64,000 nt of DNA from Cyrtodaria siliqua (lineage: Eukaryota; Mollusca; Bivalvia; Adapedonta; Hiatellidae), in NCBI GenBank assembly GCA_037043455.1, contig JAWPHD010004347.1, positions 1-64,000 of the forward strand, given 5' to 3'. The notes beneath the pieces were generated by a model. It worked only from the letters and a program-made list of their open reading frames with translations. It had not been told where the DNA came from and searched no databases. This document shows positions 23,601-36,365 of the stretch, piece after piece (the stretch's first letter is position 1; each line of letters begins with the position of its first letter). Both the position numbers and the translations under genes were made by a program.

Positions 23601-26600
23601 ATAAGCAGTCGAAATCAAGCATACTATTATATAGAGTGATACATGTCATGTGTTCGTGTGTATAATAAGCAGTCGAAATCATGCATACTATTATATAGAC
23701 TGGTACATGTCATGTTTCGTGTGTATAATAAGCAGTCGAAATCATGCATGCTATTATATAAACCGGTACATGTCATATGTTCGTGTGTGTAATAAGCAAT
23801 CGAAATCATGCTTGCTATTATATAGACTGGTACATGTCATGTGTTCGTGTGTATAATAAACAGTCGAAATCGTGCACACTATTATATACACTGGTACATG
23901 TCATGTGTTTGTGATTATAATAAGCAGTCGAAATAATGCATACTATTATATAGACTGGTACATGTCATGTGTTCGTGAATGCAATAAGCAGTCGAAATCA
24001 TGCATGCTATTATATAGACTTGTAAATTCTATGTGTTCCTATGTGTAATCAACAGTCGAAGTCCTGCATGCTATTATATAGACTGGTACATGTCGTGTGA
24101 CGGGTGTGCAATAGGCAGTCGAAATCGTGCATGCTATTATATAGACTAGTAGATGTCATGTGTTTGTGTGTATAATAAGCAGTCGAAATCATGCATACTA
24201 TTATATAGACCGGTACATGTCATAGGTTCGTGTGTATAATAAGCAATCGAAATCATGCTTGCTATTATATACACTGGTACATGTCATGTGTTCGTGTGTA
24301 TAATAAGCAGTCGAAATCATGAACACTATTATATAGACTGGTACATGTCATGTGTTTGTGAGTATAATAAGCAGTCGAAATAATGCATACTATTATATAG
24401 ACTGGTACATGTCATGTGTTCGTGAATGCAATAAGCAGTCGAAATCATGCATGCTATTATATAGACTTGTAAATTCCATGTGTTCCTATGTCTAATCAAC
24501 AGTCGAAGTCCTGCATGCTATTATATAGACTGGTACATGTCGTGTGACGGGTGTGCAATAGGCAGTCGAAATCGTTCATGCTATTATATAGACTGGTAGA
24601 TGTCATGTGTTTGTGTGTATAATAAGCACTCGAAATCATGCATACTATTATATAGACTGGTACATGTCATGTGTTCGTGTGTATAATAAGCAGTCGAAAC
24701 CATGTATACTATTATTTAGACTGGTACATATCATGTCTACGTGGGTATAGTAAGCAGTCGAAATTATGCATACTATAATAATGACTGGTACATGTCATGT
24801 GTTCGTGTGTAAAATAAGCAGTCGAAATCATGCGTGCTATTATATAGACTTTGTATGTGTGTTTGTGAGTATAATAAGCAGTCGAAATCATGCATACTAT
24901 TATATAGACCGGTACATGTCATGTGTTCGTGTGTATAATAAGCAGTCGAAATCATGCATACTATTATATAGACTGGTACATGTCATGTGTTTGTGAGTAT
25001 AATAAGCAGTCGAAATAAAGCATACTATTATATAGACTGGTACATGTCATATGTTCCTGTATATAATAAGCATTCGAAATCATGCGTGCTTATATATAGA
25101 CTGATATATGTGTGTTTGTGAGTATAATAGGCAGTCGAAATCATGCATACTTTTATATAGACTGCTACATGTCATGTGTTCGTGTGTATAATAAGCAGTC
25201 GAAATCATGCATACTATTATATCGACTGGTACATATCATGTGTTCGTGTGTATAATAAGCAGTCGAAATCATGCATACTATTATATAGACTGGTACATGT
25301 CATGTGTTCGTGTGTATAATAAGCAGTCGAAATCATGCAAACTATTATATAGACAGGTTAATTTCATGTGTTCGTGTGTAAAATAAGCAGTCGAAATCAT
25401 GCATACAATTATATAGACAGGTACATGTCATGTGTTCGTGTGTATGATAAGCTGTCGTAATCATGCATACTATTATATAGACTGGTACATGTCATGTGTT
25501 CGTGTGTATAATAAGCAGTCGAAATCATGCATACTATTATATAGACTGGTACATGTCATGTTTCGTGTGTATAATAAGCAGTCGAAATCATGCATACTAT
25601 TATATAGACTGGTACATATCATGTCTTCGTGTGTATAGTAAGCAGTCGAAATCATGCATACTATTATATAGACTGGTACATATCATGTGTTCGTGTGTAT
25701 AATAAGCAGTCGAAATCATGCATACTATTATATAGTTCGGTACATGTCATATGTTCGTGTGTAATAAGCAATCGAAATCATGCTTGCTATTATATAGACT
25801 GGTACATGTCATGTGTTCGTGTGTATAATAAGCAGTCGAAATCATGCACACTATTATATAGACTGGTACATGTCATGTGTTTGTGAGTATAATAAGCAGT
25901 CGAAATAAAGCATACTATTATATAGAATGGTACATGTCATGTGTTCGTGAATGCAATAAGCAGTCGAAACCATGCATGCTATTATATAGACTTGTAAATT
26001 CAATGTGTTCCTATGTCTAATCAACAGTCGAAGTCCTGCATGCTATTATATAGACTGGTACATGTCGTGTGACGGGTGTGCAATAGGCAGTCGAAATCGT
26101 GCATGCTATTATATAGACTGGTAGATGTCATGTGTTTGTGTGTATAATAAGCAGTCGAAATCATGCATACTATTATAAAGATTGGTACATGACATGTGTT
26201 CATGTGTATAATAAGCAGTAGAAATCATGCGTGTTATTATATAGACTGGTACATGTCATGTGTTTGTTAGTATAATAAGCAGTCGAAATAATGCATACTA
26301 TTATATAGACTGGTACATGTCCTGTGTTCGTGTATATAATAAGCAGTCGAAATCATGCATACTATTATATAGACTGGTACATGTCATGTGTTCGTGTGTA
26401 TATTAAGCAGTCGAAATCAAGCATATTATTATATAGACTGGTACATGTCATGTCTTCGTGTGTATAATAAGCAGTCTAAATCATGCGTGCTATTATATAG
26501 ACTGGTATATGTCATGTGTTTGTGAGTATAATAAGCAGTCGAAATCATGCATACTATTATAAAGATTTGTACATGTCATGTGTTCGTGTGTATAATAAGC

Positions 26601-29600
26601 AGTCGAAATCATGCGTGCTATTATATAGACTGGTACATGTCATGTGTTTGTGAGTATAATAAGCAGTCGAAATAATGCATACTATTATATAGACTGGTAC
26701 ATGTCCTGTGTTCGTGTGTATAATAAGCAGTCGAAATCATGCATACTATTATATAGACTGGTACATGTCATGTGTTCGTGTGTATAATAAGCAGTCGAAA
26801 TCATGCATACTATTATATAGACTGGTACATGTCATGTGTTCGTGTGTATAATAAGCAGTCGAAATCATGCATACTATTATTTAGACTGGTACATATCATG
26901 TCTTCGTGTGTATAGTAAGCAGTCGAAATCATGCATACTATAAAAGAGACTGTTACATGTCATGTGTTTGTGAGTATAATAAGCAGTCGAAATCATGCAT
27001 ACTATTATATAGACTGGTACATGTCATGTGTTCGTGTGTATAATAAGCAGTCGAAATCATGCATACTATTATATAGACTGGTACATGTCATGTGTTCATG
27101 TGTATAATAAGCAGTCGAAATCATGCATACTATTATTTAGACTGGTACATATCATGTCTTCGTGTGCATAGTAAGCAGTCGAAATCATGCATACTATAAT
27201 AGAGACTGTTACATGTCATGTGTTTGTGAGTATAATAAGCAGTCGAAATCATGCATACTATTATATAGACTGGTACATATCATGTGTTCGTGTGTATAAT
27301 AAGCAGTCGAAATCATGCATACTATTATATAGACCGGTACATGTCATATGTTCGTGTGTGTAATAAGCAATCGAAATCATGCTTGCTATTATATAGACTG
27401 GTACATGTCATGTGTTCGTGTGTATAAAAATCAGTGGAAATCATGCACACTATTATATAGACTGGTACATGTCATGTGTTTGTGAGTATAATAAGCAGTC
27501 GAAATAATGCGTACTATTATATAGTCTGGTACATGTCATGTGGTCGTGAATGCAATAAGCAGTCGAAATCATGCATACTATTATATAGACTTGTAAATCC
27601 AATGTGTTCCTATGTCTAACCAACAGTCGAAGTCCTGCATGCTATTATATAGACTGGTACATGTCGTGTGACGGGTGTGCAATAGGCAGTCGAAATCGTG
27701 CATGCTATTATATAGACTGATAGATGTCATGTGTTTGTGTGTATAATAAGCAGTCGAAATCATGCATACTATTATAAAGATTGGTACATGTCATGTGTTC
27801 ATGTGTATAATAAGCAGTCGAAATCATGCGTGTTATTATATAGACTGGTACATGTCATGTGTTTGTTAGTATAATAAGCAGTCGAAATAATGCATACTAT
27901 TATATAGACTGGTACATGTCTGTGTTCGTGTATATAATAAGCAGTCTAAATCATGCGTGCTATTATATAGACTGGTATATGTCATGTGTTTGTGAGTATA
28001 ATAAGCAGTCGAAATCATGCATACTATTATATAGACTGGTACATGTCATGTGTTCGTGTGTATAATAAGCAGTCGAAATCATGCATACTATTATATAGAC
28101 TGGTACATGTCATGTGTTCGTGTGTATAATAAGCAGTCGAAATCTTGCTTACTATTATTTAGACTGGTACATATCATGTCTTCGTGTGTATAGTAAGCAG
28201 TCGAAATCATGCATACTATAATAGAGACTGTTACATGTCATGTGTTCGTGTGTATAATAATCAGTCGAAATCATGTGTGCTATTATATAGACTGGTGTAT
28301 GTGTGTTTGTGAGTATAATAAGTAGTCGAAATCATGCATACTATTATATAGTCCGGTACATGTCATGTGTTGGTGTGTATAATAAGCAGTCGAAATCATG
28401 CATACTATTATATAGACCGGTACATGTCATGTGTTTGTGAGTATAATAAACAGTCGAAATAATGCATACTATTATATAGACTGGTACATGTCATGTGTTC
28501 GTGTGTATAATAAGCAGTCGAAATCATGCATACTATTATATAGACAGGTACATGTCATGTGTTCGTGTGTATAATAAGCTGTCGTAATCATCATACTATT
28601 ATATAGACTGGTACATGTCATGTGTTCGTGTGTATAATAAGCAGTCGAAATCATGCATACTATTATATAGAGTGATACATGTCATGTGTTCGTGTGTAGA
28701 ATAAGCATTCGAAATAATGCATACTATTATATAGACTGGTACATGTCAAGTGTTCTTGTATATAATTAGCAGTCGAAATCATGCATACTATTATATAGAC
28801 TGGTACATTTCATGTGTTCGTGTGTATAATAAGCAGTCGAAATCATGCATACTATTATATAGACAGGTACGTGTCATGTGTTCGTGTGTATAATAAGCAG
28901 TCGAAATCATGCATACTATTATATAGACTGGTACATGTCATGTGTTCGTGTGTAATTAAGCAGTCGAAATCATGCATACTATTATATAGACTGGTACATG
29001 TCATGTGTTCGTGTGTATAATAAGCTGTCGTAATCATGCATATTATTATATAGACTGGTACATGTCATGTGTTCGTGTGTATAATAAGCAGTCGAAATCA
29101 TGCATACTATTATATAGAGTGATACATGTCATGTGTTCCTGTGTATAATAAGCAGTCGAAATCATGCATACTATTATATAGACTGGTACATATCATGTGT
29201 TCGTGTGTATAATAAGCAATCGAAATCATGCATACTATCATATAGACCGGTACATGTCATATGTTCGTGTGTGTAATAAGCAATCGAAATCATGCTTGCT
29301 ATTATATAGACTGGTACATGTCATGTGTTCGTGTGTATAATAAGCAGTCGAAATCATGCACACTATTATATAGACTGGTACTTGTCATGTGTTTGTGAGT
29401 ATAATAAGCAGTCGAAATAATGCATACTATTATATAGACTGGTACATGTCATGTGTTCGTGAATGCAATAAGCAGTCGAAATCATGCATGCTATTATATA
29501 GACTTGTAAATTCCATGTGTTCCTATGTGTAATCAACAGTCGAAGTCCTGCATGCTATTATATAGACTGGTACATGTCGTGTGACGGGTGTGCAATAGGC

Positions 29601-31675
29601 AGTCGAAATCGTGTATGCTATTATATAGACTGGAAGATGTCATGTGTTTGTGTGTATAATAAGCAGTCGAAGTCATGCATACTATTATAAAGATTGGTAC
29701 ATGTCATGTGTTCGTGTGTATAATAAGCAGTCGAAATCATGCGTGCTATTATATAGACTGGTACATGTCATGTGTTTGTGAGCATTATAAGCAGTCGAAA
29801 TAATGCATACTATTATATAGACTGGTACATGTCCTGTGTTCGTGTGTATAATAAGCAGTCGAAATCATGCATACTATTATATAGACCGGTACATGACATG
29901 TGTTCGTGTGTATAATAAGCAGTCGAAATCATGCATACTATTATATAGACTGGTACATGTCATGTGTTCGTGTGTATAATAAGCAGTCGAAATCATGCGT
30001 GCTATTATATAGACTGGTGTATGTGTGTTTGTGAGTATAATAAGCAGTCGAAATCATGCATACTATTATATAGACCGGTACATGTCATGTGTTCGTGTCT
30101 ATAATAAGCATTCGAAATCATGCATACTATTATATAGACTGGTACATGTCATGTGTTCGTGTGTATAATAAGCAGTCGAAATCATGCATACTATTATATA
30201 GAGTGATACATGTCATGTGTTTGTGTGTAGAATAAGCATTCGAAATCATGCATACTATTATATAGACTGGTACATGTCATGTTTCGTGTGTATAATAAGC
30301 AGTCGAAATCATGCATATTATTATATAGACTGGTACATATCATGTCTTCGTGTGTATAGTAAGCAGTCGAAATCATGCATACTATTATATAGACTGGTAC
30401 ATACCATGTGTTCGTGTGTATAATAAGCAGTCGAAATCATGCATACTATTATATAGACCGGTACATGTCATATGTTCGTGTGTGTAATAAGCAATCGAAA
30501 TCATGCTTGCTATTATATAGACCGGTACATGTCATGTAATCGTGTGTATAATAAGCAGTCGAAATCTAGCACACTATTATATAGACTGGTACATGTCATG
30601 TGTTGGTGTGTATAATAAGCAGTCGAAATCATGCATACTATTATATAGACTGGTACATGTCATGTGTTTCTGTGTATAATAATCTGTCGAAATCATGCAT
30701 ACTAGTATATAGACTGGTACATGTCATGTGTTTGTGTGTATAATAAACCGTCGAAATCATGCGTGCTATTGTATAGACTGTTACATGTCATGTGTTCGTG
30801 TGTATAATAAGCAGTCGAAATAATGCATACTATTATATAGACTGGTACATGTCATGTGTTCGTGTTTATAATAAGCAGTCGAAATCATGCATGATATTAT
30901 ATAGACTGGTACATATCATGTCTTCGTGTGTTTAATAAACAGTCGAAATAATGCATACTATTATATAGACTGGTACATGTCATGTGTTTGTGAGTATAAT
31001 AAGCAGTCGAAATAATGCATACTATTATATAGACTGGTACATGTCATGTGTTCGGTTGTATAATAAGCAGTCGAAATCATGCGTGCTATTATATAGACTT
31101 GTGTATGTGTGTTTGTGAGTATAATAAGCAGTCGAAATCATGCATACTATTATATAGACCGGTACATGTCATGTCTTCGTGTGTATAATAAGCAGTCGAA
31201 ATTATGCATACTATTATATAGACTGGTACATGTCACGTGTTTGTGAGTATAATAAGCAGTCGAAATAATGCACACTATTATATAGACTGGTACATGTCAT
31301 GTGTTCGTGTATGTTATAAGCAATGGAAATCATGCATGATATTATTTAGACTGGTACATATCATGTCTTCGTGTGTATAATAAACAGTCGAAATAATGCA
31401 TACTATTATATAGACTGGTACATGTCATGTGTTCATGTGTATAATAAGCAGTCGAAATCATGCATACTATTATATAGACTGGTACATGTCATGTGTTTGT
31501 GTGTATAATAAGCAGCCGAAATCATGCATACTATTATATAGACTGGTACATGTCATGTGTTTGTGTGTATAATAAGCAGTCGAAATCATGCATAATATTA
31601 TATAGACTGGTACATGTCATGTGTTCGCGTGTATAAGAAGCAGTCGAGATCATACATGCTATCATATACACTAAA
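17612..31675. repeat. 64-bp satellite, variant B (main 14-kb array)
   Basis: About 220 head-to-tail 64-bp units with GTGTATAATAAGCAGTCGAA and CATGCATACTATTATATAGA. Higher-order structure is obvious. A marker cluster (TGAATGCAATAAGCAG, then GACTTGTAAATTCCATGTG, then CGAAGTCCTGCATGC, then CGTGTGACGGGTGTGCAATA) recurs near 17750, 19970, 20410, 21810, 22260, 23970, 24420, 25950, 27550 and 29460. The many 60-80-codon open frames on both strands are by-products of the unit and encode nothing recognisable. Confidence 0.95.
21660..25315. repeat. Recent higher-order duplication inside the satellite (offset 2165 bp)
   Basis: The sequence from about 21660 to 23150 reappears nearly identically at about 23830 to 25315, offset 2165 bp (e.g. 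ATAAACAGTC at 21691 and 23856; the odd CTATAATAATGACTGG unit near 22612 and 24777). A separate exact-looking duplication of about 230 bp at 23308 and 23627 has offset 319 bp (five units). Confidence 0.85.
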
Positions 31676-31990
31676 CCAAACCGACTGCTTATTATACAGA
31701 CGAAAACATGACATGTACATTTCTATATAATAGTATGCAGGATTTCGACTGCTTATTATTCTCACGAACACATGACATGTACCAGTCTATATAATAGCAT
31801 GCACATGCATGATTTCGACTGCTTATTACACACACAAATACATTGTATTTGTACCACAATAACTAACATATGCTCTGTATATCCTCGGGTATAACACGAT
31901 GCATAGTGTGTATTTAGGCTATTGTGGTACAAATATGACATGTGTCCAAGTGTGGTATAAGCAGCCGAAATCAAGCATGCTAGTATACAA
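31676..31990. repeat. Inverted terminus of the 64-bp satellite
   Basis: At about 31680 the array flips. 31680-31840 reads as about 2.3 units on the minus strand (TTTCGACTGCTTATTA, CATGACATGTACCAGTCTAT). It then meets a 15-bp perfect inverted repeat, ATTTGTACCACAATA at 31847-31861 with its complement at 31920-31934, followed by one partial unit in the original orientation (31935-31990). Confidence 0.85.
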
Positions 31991-33510
31991 TCATTCCTTG
32001 CACTCATATATATCTATGCTAACTACTAAATTACAATTTTTTGATAAAACCTGTTAAATTGGAATATATTTGCCTGAAATTTATTTATTTCTTGTGTAAA
32101 TATAATTTTCAGAATATCTGCAAATTACATGTTGCAAGGTTTGAAATAATGCATGAAAACAATTTTGTTTTAATCGGGACTATTTTACTACAAAAATAAT
32201 ACGTACTTAGGTCTCCTCAATCGAAACGCTATTCTTGCCCTCGATTGATACTAGTATCATCTCTCGTGTTTGGCGCTTGTAATTATGGGAGAAAAAGTAG
32301 TCCGGTCAGGTGATTTGCATAATATAGCTAGGGACCAAACCCAGGGTTTAGGACCCAATCTAGACACGCCGGACAAAAGCACCAAACTTTCCTCAAATGT
32401 GTGTTTTATATTTGATGTACTTTTAAAAGGGTCTCCAAAGGTTTGTGAATCCCTAAATGTATTAGGATTATATGCACACCGAATTACCGCACCGCGGATG
32501 AAGTCCTGAAAAATTCGAAATGACGTCAGTATGAATTTGAAAAATTCGAAATGACGTCAGTATGTCGAAACGCATATGTAATCATTTCAAACCGAAGCTC
32601 GATAGCAGAAAATTAATAAAAAAAACTCCTAGAAATAAAAATTGAAATTATTTAATATAGGTCTATATTTTATCTTTGCAGAACACGCAAAAGGATTTAT
32701 TATAAACATCGTCATAACTGTTTTGAATAATCACATGACCTAACCGTTCGCCCTACTTCCTTTGATGTTGACAGAGTCAAATGAGGAACGAGTGTACTCT
32801 GGGTAGAGATTGGCTAGTATATAGGCGATTGCCATGTGAATAGTAGAATATATTCAAACGCGTTTGTTTTAAATAAACATAATAACACAACATAAAAGCG
32901 GCGATCACCAATGTTCCTAGTTCCTTTTATAAATAAATATAACTTGCAGATCATACCATAAAACAACAGTAATAGTCATACCTCTGTTTTACAATCCGCA
33001 GCTCGATACTGTGTCAGTTTCACTTGTGATTTATAAAGAAAGAAGAAGAAATAACTGTTAATCCAAACCAAAATTCCATTTTAACATTCCGGTAGGTGGC
33101 ATATAACAGAGGAGTATAAAACTTTCGCATTATAAATACAAGATGTCTCAAGCATACCTTTGCACTTTTTTCTGCGATCGGTCAGTATTATTTACACAAG
33201 TACTGTCATTCTATTGTCCGTGGAATTAAAATATTTAAGCATTGACGGTCATACTATGTCAACACGGTCATTCAATTGTCCGGTAGAATATAACCAATGA
33301 AGTGAAGCGAGACGTTCTAATCTAAATGGTCTTTATCTAGATTAAGGTTTCCGTTTATTTATGATCTTCTTGACCGAAGTTCATACTCTTGCTGTATTAC
33401 ATTTGGGGCATTTTACTATTATAGTGTTTCGTAAATAAATCCACTTTTAAATAAAATTCGGCCCTGCGGCGGGTCGAGATAGAACGCACGAATAACTTGA
33501 TCTGTATTAC
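31991..33510. other. Single-copy DNA, no gene recognised
   Basis: About 1.5 kb of ordinary AT-rich sequence. GAAAAATTCGAAATGACGTCAGTATG is partly repeated in tandem at 32508-32565. A moderately long open frame at 32270-32509 has no recognisable motif. I see nothing else. Confidence 0.45.
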
Positions 33511-33517
33511 TGACCCT

Positions 33518-33593
33518 TTATATATATATATATATATATATATGGGGAGAAATATTTGTGAACTACCAAGGACAGACAACCTTCGGACGAACT

Positions 33594-33630
<37 letters not shown>
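33518..33630. repeat. Paired (TA)n microsatellites
   Basis: Two TA tracts (about 26 and 32 nt) flank a 55-bp unique segment, allowing a cruciform. Confidence 0.85.
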
Positions 33631-33683
33631 TGCATTCTTATAAGGAAAGTTTTCACTCAATAAATTGGTAGAAGAAACAACAT

Positions 33684-33739
33684 TTCCACTAATCCGAGCC
33701 TTCTCTGACCCTTCCACTAATCCGAGCCTTCTCTGACCC
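33684..33739. repeat. 28-bp perfect tandem duplication
   Basis: TTCCACTAATCCGAGCCTTC plus TCTGACCC occurs twice, head to tail, at 33684-33711 and 33712-33739. Confidence 0.9.
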
Positions 33740-33930
33740 TTTCGGTAACAAGTTACACAGGTTTCTAGTGAAGTTGTAGCCCTTTTTAAAAATAAAACAT
33801 GATTTTTAGTGCAAGTTTGAAATTAACAGACAATGTAGGACAGCATATGTATTTTTATTTAGAACTGACATACTCACTCGCAGAATCTAGTCTGCAAATA
33901 TGTATAACAGGTGGTGAAGAAAAAATCGTT

Positions 33931-34001
33931 CCTTAGCCAGGACTCGAAACCAGGGTCTCTGGTTTACCGTACCAGGGCTCTAACCACTGAGCTATCGAGG
34001 G
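33931..34001 (-). repeat. tRNA-Thr-derived SINE unit 1
   Basis: On the minus strand: TAGCTCAGTGGTTAGAGC (A box), a CTGGT-ACGGTAA-ACCAG anticodon arm reading GGT (Thr), and CTGGTTTCGAGTCCTGG (B box/T arm). The acceptor arms (CCTCGAT and CTAAGGA) do not pair, so this is a SINE head rather than a working tRNA gene. Confidence 0.8.
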
Positions 34002-34171
34002 CATACGGTTAGGGGTAGATTATTCACCATTTACCTGTACCCGGTTACATATACCCCACCCGATTGAAATTCGCCCCTAAATTTCTAGTGGATCTCCAGG
34101 CCGGCTGTCAGACTTATTTTCATACTGTTGTATGCTAACAGACACGGTCCTGGCTCCCGGACGAGCCCGCA

Positions 34172-34242
34172 AATATAACCGGGACTCGAACCCAGGGTCT
34201 CTGGTTTACCGTACCAGTGTTCTAACCACTGAGCTACGGAGG
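34172..34242 (-). repeat. tRNA-Thr-derived SINE unit 2
   Basis: Second unit, same orientation, with the same anticodon arm CTGGT-ACGGTAA-ACCAG and a better T arm, CTGGGTTCGAGTCCCGG. Again the acceptor arms do not pair. Both units share the sequence 5' of the tRNA part (GGGTACAGGTAAATGGTGAA on the minus strand), so the repeated block is about 130 bp, separated by an unrelated SINE body. Confidence 0.8.
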
Positions 34243-34680
34243 ACACACGGTTAGGAATCGAGTATTCACCATTTACCTGTACCCGGTTACATATGCAATC
34301 GTCAATACTTTTGCAATAGGAATAGGTTAAGTAATGCCCATGTTGATGCTTTGATGTGGCATGAAACGGAGAAACATTTTACCGGTTAAAATCAGAACTT
34401 TACCAATAGTTGAAAAGGGATGGGACAAATTCTCTCCCAGAGTTGTTTTTGTTCATCTGATGACATCTTAATTTGGCGCCTTTGTATCACCATAATTCCC
34501 GCCGCCATTTTCTGCCGCCATTTTTTTCTTGTCTTTCTTTCCTCGCCCTATTTATGAAGCGACGACGCCAATGACTACAGTGAGTGGGAAGGGTGTTTGG
34601 TCCTGAAGTGAAAAAGACGTCTGCTTTTGGTCATTTCATGCGAGATATTTAAGTACGAGTTTCTTGGTGCAGAGCAAGTC
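34243..34680. other. Single-copy DNA with paired YY1-like sites
   Basis: Contains GCCGCCATTTT twice (34501-34511 and 34514-34524), each a perfect match on the minus strand to the AAAATGGCGGC YY1-type consensus. On that strand two in-frame ATGs overlap the sites, but the frame closes after 17 codons. No gene is confirmed. Confidence 0.4.
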
Positions 34681-34689
34681 AGTACACTG

Positions 34690-34965
34690 TAAAAATAGTG
34701 TTTAGATCCCAAACACTTTTCTAAACACTATTTCTGTTTCATTAAATTTATATGTCTAGATCTATACATGTTTACCACCTAATCATGTTTAGAAAAGTGT
34801 TCAGAACCTAAACGCATAACATTTATATAACACGTTTGTGTTTAGCCTCTGAGCATGTTTACAGAGCTAAACATGTTTAGAAGGATAAACACGTTAAACG
34901 GCCTAAACATGTTTAGAAGGCTAAACACGATAAACCGGATAAACATGCTTAGCAGGCTTTATCTA
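34690..34965. repeat. Palindromic CTAAACATGTTTAG-type repeats
   Basis: Begins with a 13-bp perfect stem, AAATAGTGTTTAG (34693-34705) and CTAAACACTATTT (34721-34733). It continues with about ten degenerate copies of the self-complementary CTAAACATGTTTAG / (T)AAACACG motif. Confidence 0.75.
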
Positions 34966-35029
34966 TGACCAGTTAAAAACAAAACAGAAGAGTGCATACA
35001 AAATTTATTCAAGACAAAGTATTCTAGCA

Positions 35030-35632
35030 AGTCTTTCAAAATCGCCAGTCAGAACAGTTACATAAGATACAGTGATACAAAGTATCACAGGCCAGTCAGA
35101 ACAGTTACATCAAAAACCAGTGATACAAACTACCACAAGCCGGTCAGAATAGTTACATAATAATAGAAAACAGTGATACAAAGTACCATAAGCCGGCCAG
35201 AACAGTTACATAATAATAGAAAACAGTGATACAAAGTGCCATAAGCCGGCCAGAACAGTTACATAATAATAGAAAACAGTGATACAAAGTATCACATGCC
35301 GGCCAGAACAGTTACACAAGAAAACAGTGATACAAAGTACCACAAGCCGGCCAGAACAGTTACATAATAATAGAAAACAGTGATACAAAGTATCACATGC
35401 CGGCCAGAACAGTTACACAAGAAAACAGTGATACAAAGTACCATAAGCCGGCCAGAACAGTTACATAATAATAGAAAACAGTGATACAAAGTATCACAAG
35501 CCGGTCAGAACAGTTACATAAAAAACAGTGATACAAAGTACCACAAGTCGGTCAGAACAGTTACATTAGAAAACAGTGATACAAAGTACAACAATCCGGT
35601 CAGAACAGTTACATAAGAAAACAGTATGGGGA
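35030..35632. repeat. Minisatellite, 48-53-bp units
   Basis: About 11 units of CAGTGATACAAAGTACCA(C/T)A, AGCCGGCCAGAACAGTTACA and then TAATAATAGAAAA or the shorter CAAGAAAA. Long and short units alternate partly regularly. Translated frames here are repeat artefacts. Confidence 0.92.
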
Positions 35633-35774
35633 ATGAATATGATAAAAATAAACGAACAGTGTGTAGATGGTAGATTTTTAACCAGTTTATCCTCGGTTTG
35701 GTTATCATGGTTATTATATTTTGGTATGTCGTTTGGCGTGCGGGTGGGTGCGAGCGTGCGGGCATTGTCAAATT

Positions 35775-36365
35775 CTTCTTTTTCACTGAATAACTTTTGT
35801 TAGGACTGAGATATTGCGAATAAACTTGCAGGGTATGTAGCTTATATAGAAGAAAGCTTGTGAATACAATTGGGGTCAAGGTCAATGTCACTGTTACTAA
35901 AAATAGAAAAACTGTTTCCACTTAATAACTTTTGTTAGAATTGAGGTTTTGCAAGGAAACTTGCAATTTAGGTAGCTTATACGAAAAGAAAGCTTTGAAT
36001 GCATTTGGGGTCACTGGGGTTAAGGTCAAGGTCACTGTTACTAAAATAGAAAAACGGTTTCCCCCTTAATAACTTTAGCAAGGAATGAGATGTTAGAATG
36101 AAACTTGCTGTGTAGCTAGCTTATATGAAAAATAAAGGAAGTTTGGTATTGCATTTGGGGTCAATGGGTTCAAGGTCAAGGTCACTGTTACTAAACATAG
36201 AAAAACATTTTCCGCTCAATAATTTTAGTTAGTTAAGAATGAGATATTGGAACAAAACTTGCTGTAAGTACCTTATATGTAAATGAAGCTTAGGATTGCA
36301 TTTGGAGTCACTGAGGTCAAGTTTAAGGTCACTGTTACTAAAAATAGAAAACAGTTTTCCTCTTG
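35775..36365. repeat. ~150-bp tandem module (locus 1)
   Basis: Four degenerate units: TTAATAACTTTTGTTAGGA, GAAACTTGC, GTAGCTTATAT, TTGCATTTGGGGTCACTG, GTCAAGGTCACTGTTACTAA, AATAGAAAAAC. The same module forms tandem blocks at 37290-38010, 52085-52660 and 62000-62790. Confidence 0.88.

Noticed and set aside
17612..31675. Dozens of 60-85-codon open frames on both strands with similar peptides (e.g. NKQSKSCILLYRLVHVMCS, MHDFDCLLYTRTHDMYQSI).
   Set aside because: They track the 64-bp satellite; a 64-bp period shifts the frame each unit and closes after three units. No start context, splice sites or family resemblance.
32270..32509. A 79-codon plus-strand open frame in single-copy DNA.
   Set aside because: No motif, no splice or poly(A) context; length is within chance for this base composition.
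34172..34242. A functional tRNA-Thr gene on the minus strand.
   Set aside because: Anticodon and T arms are good, but the acceptor arms (CCTCCGT and TTATATT) do not pair, and a second similar unit with shared flanks is nearby, so a SINE is the better reading.
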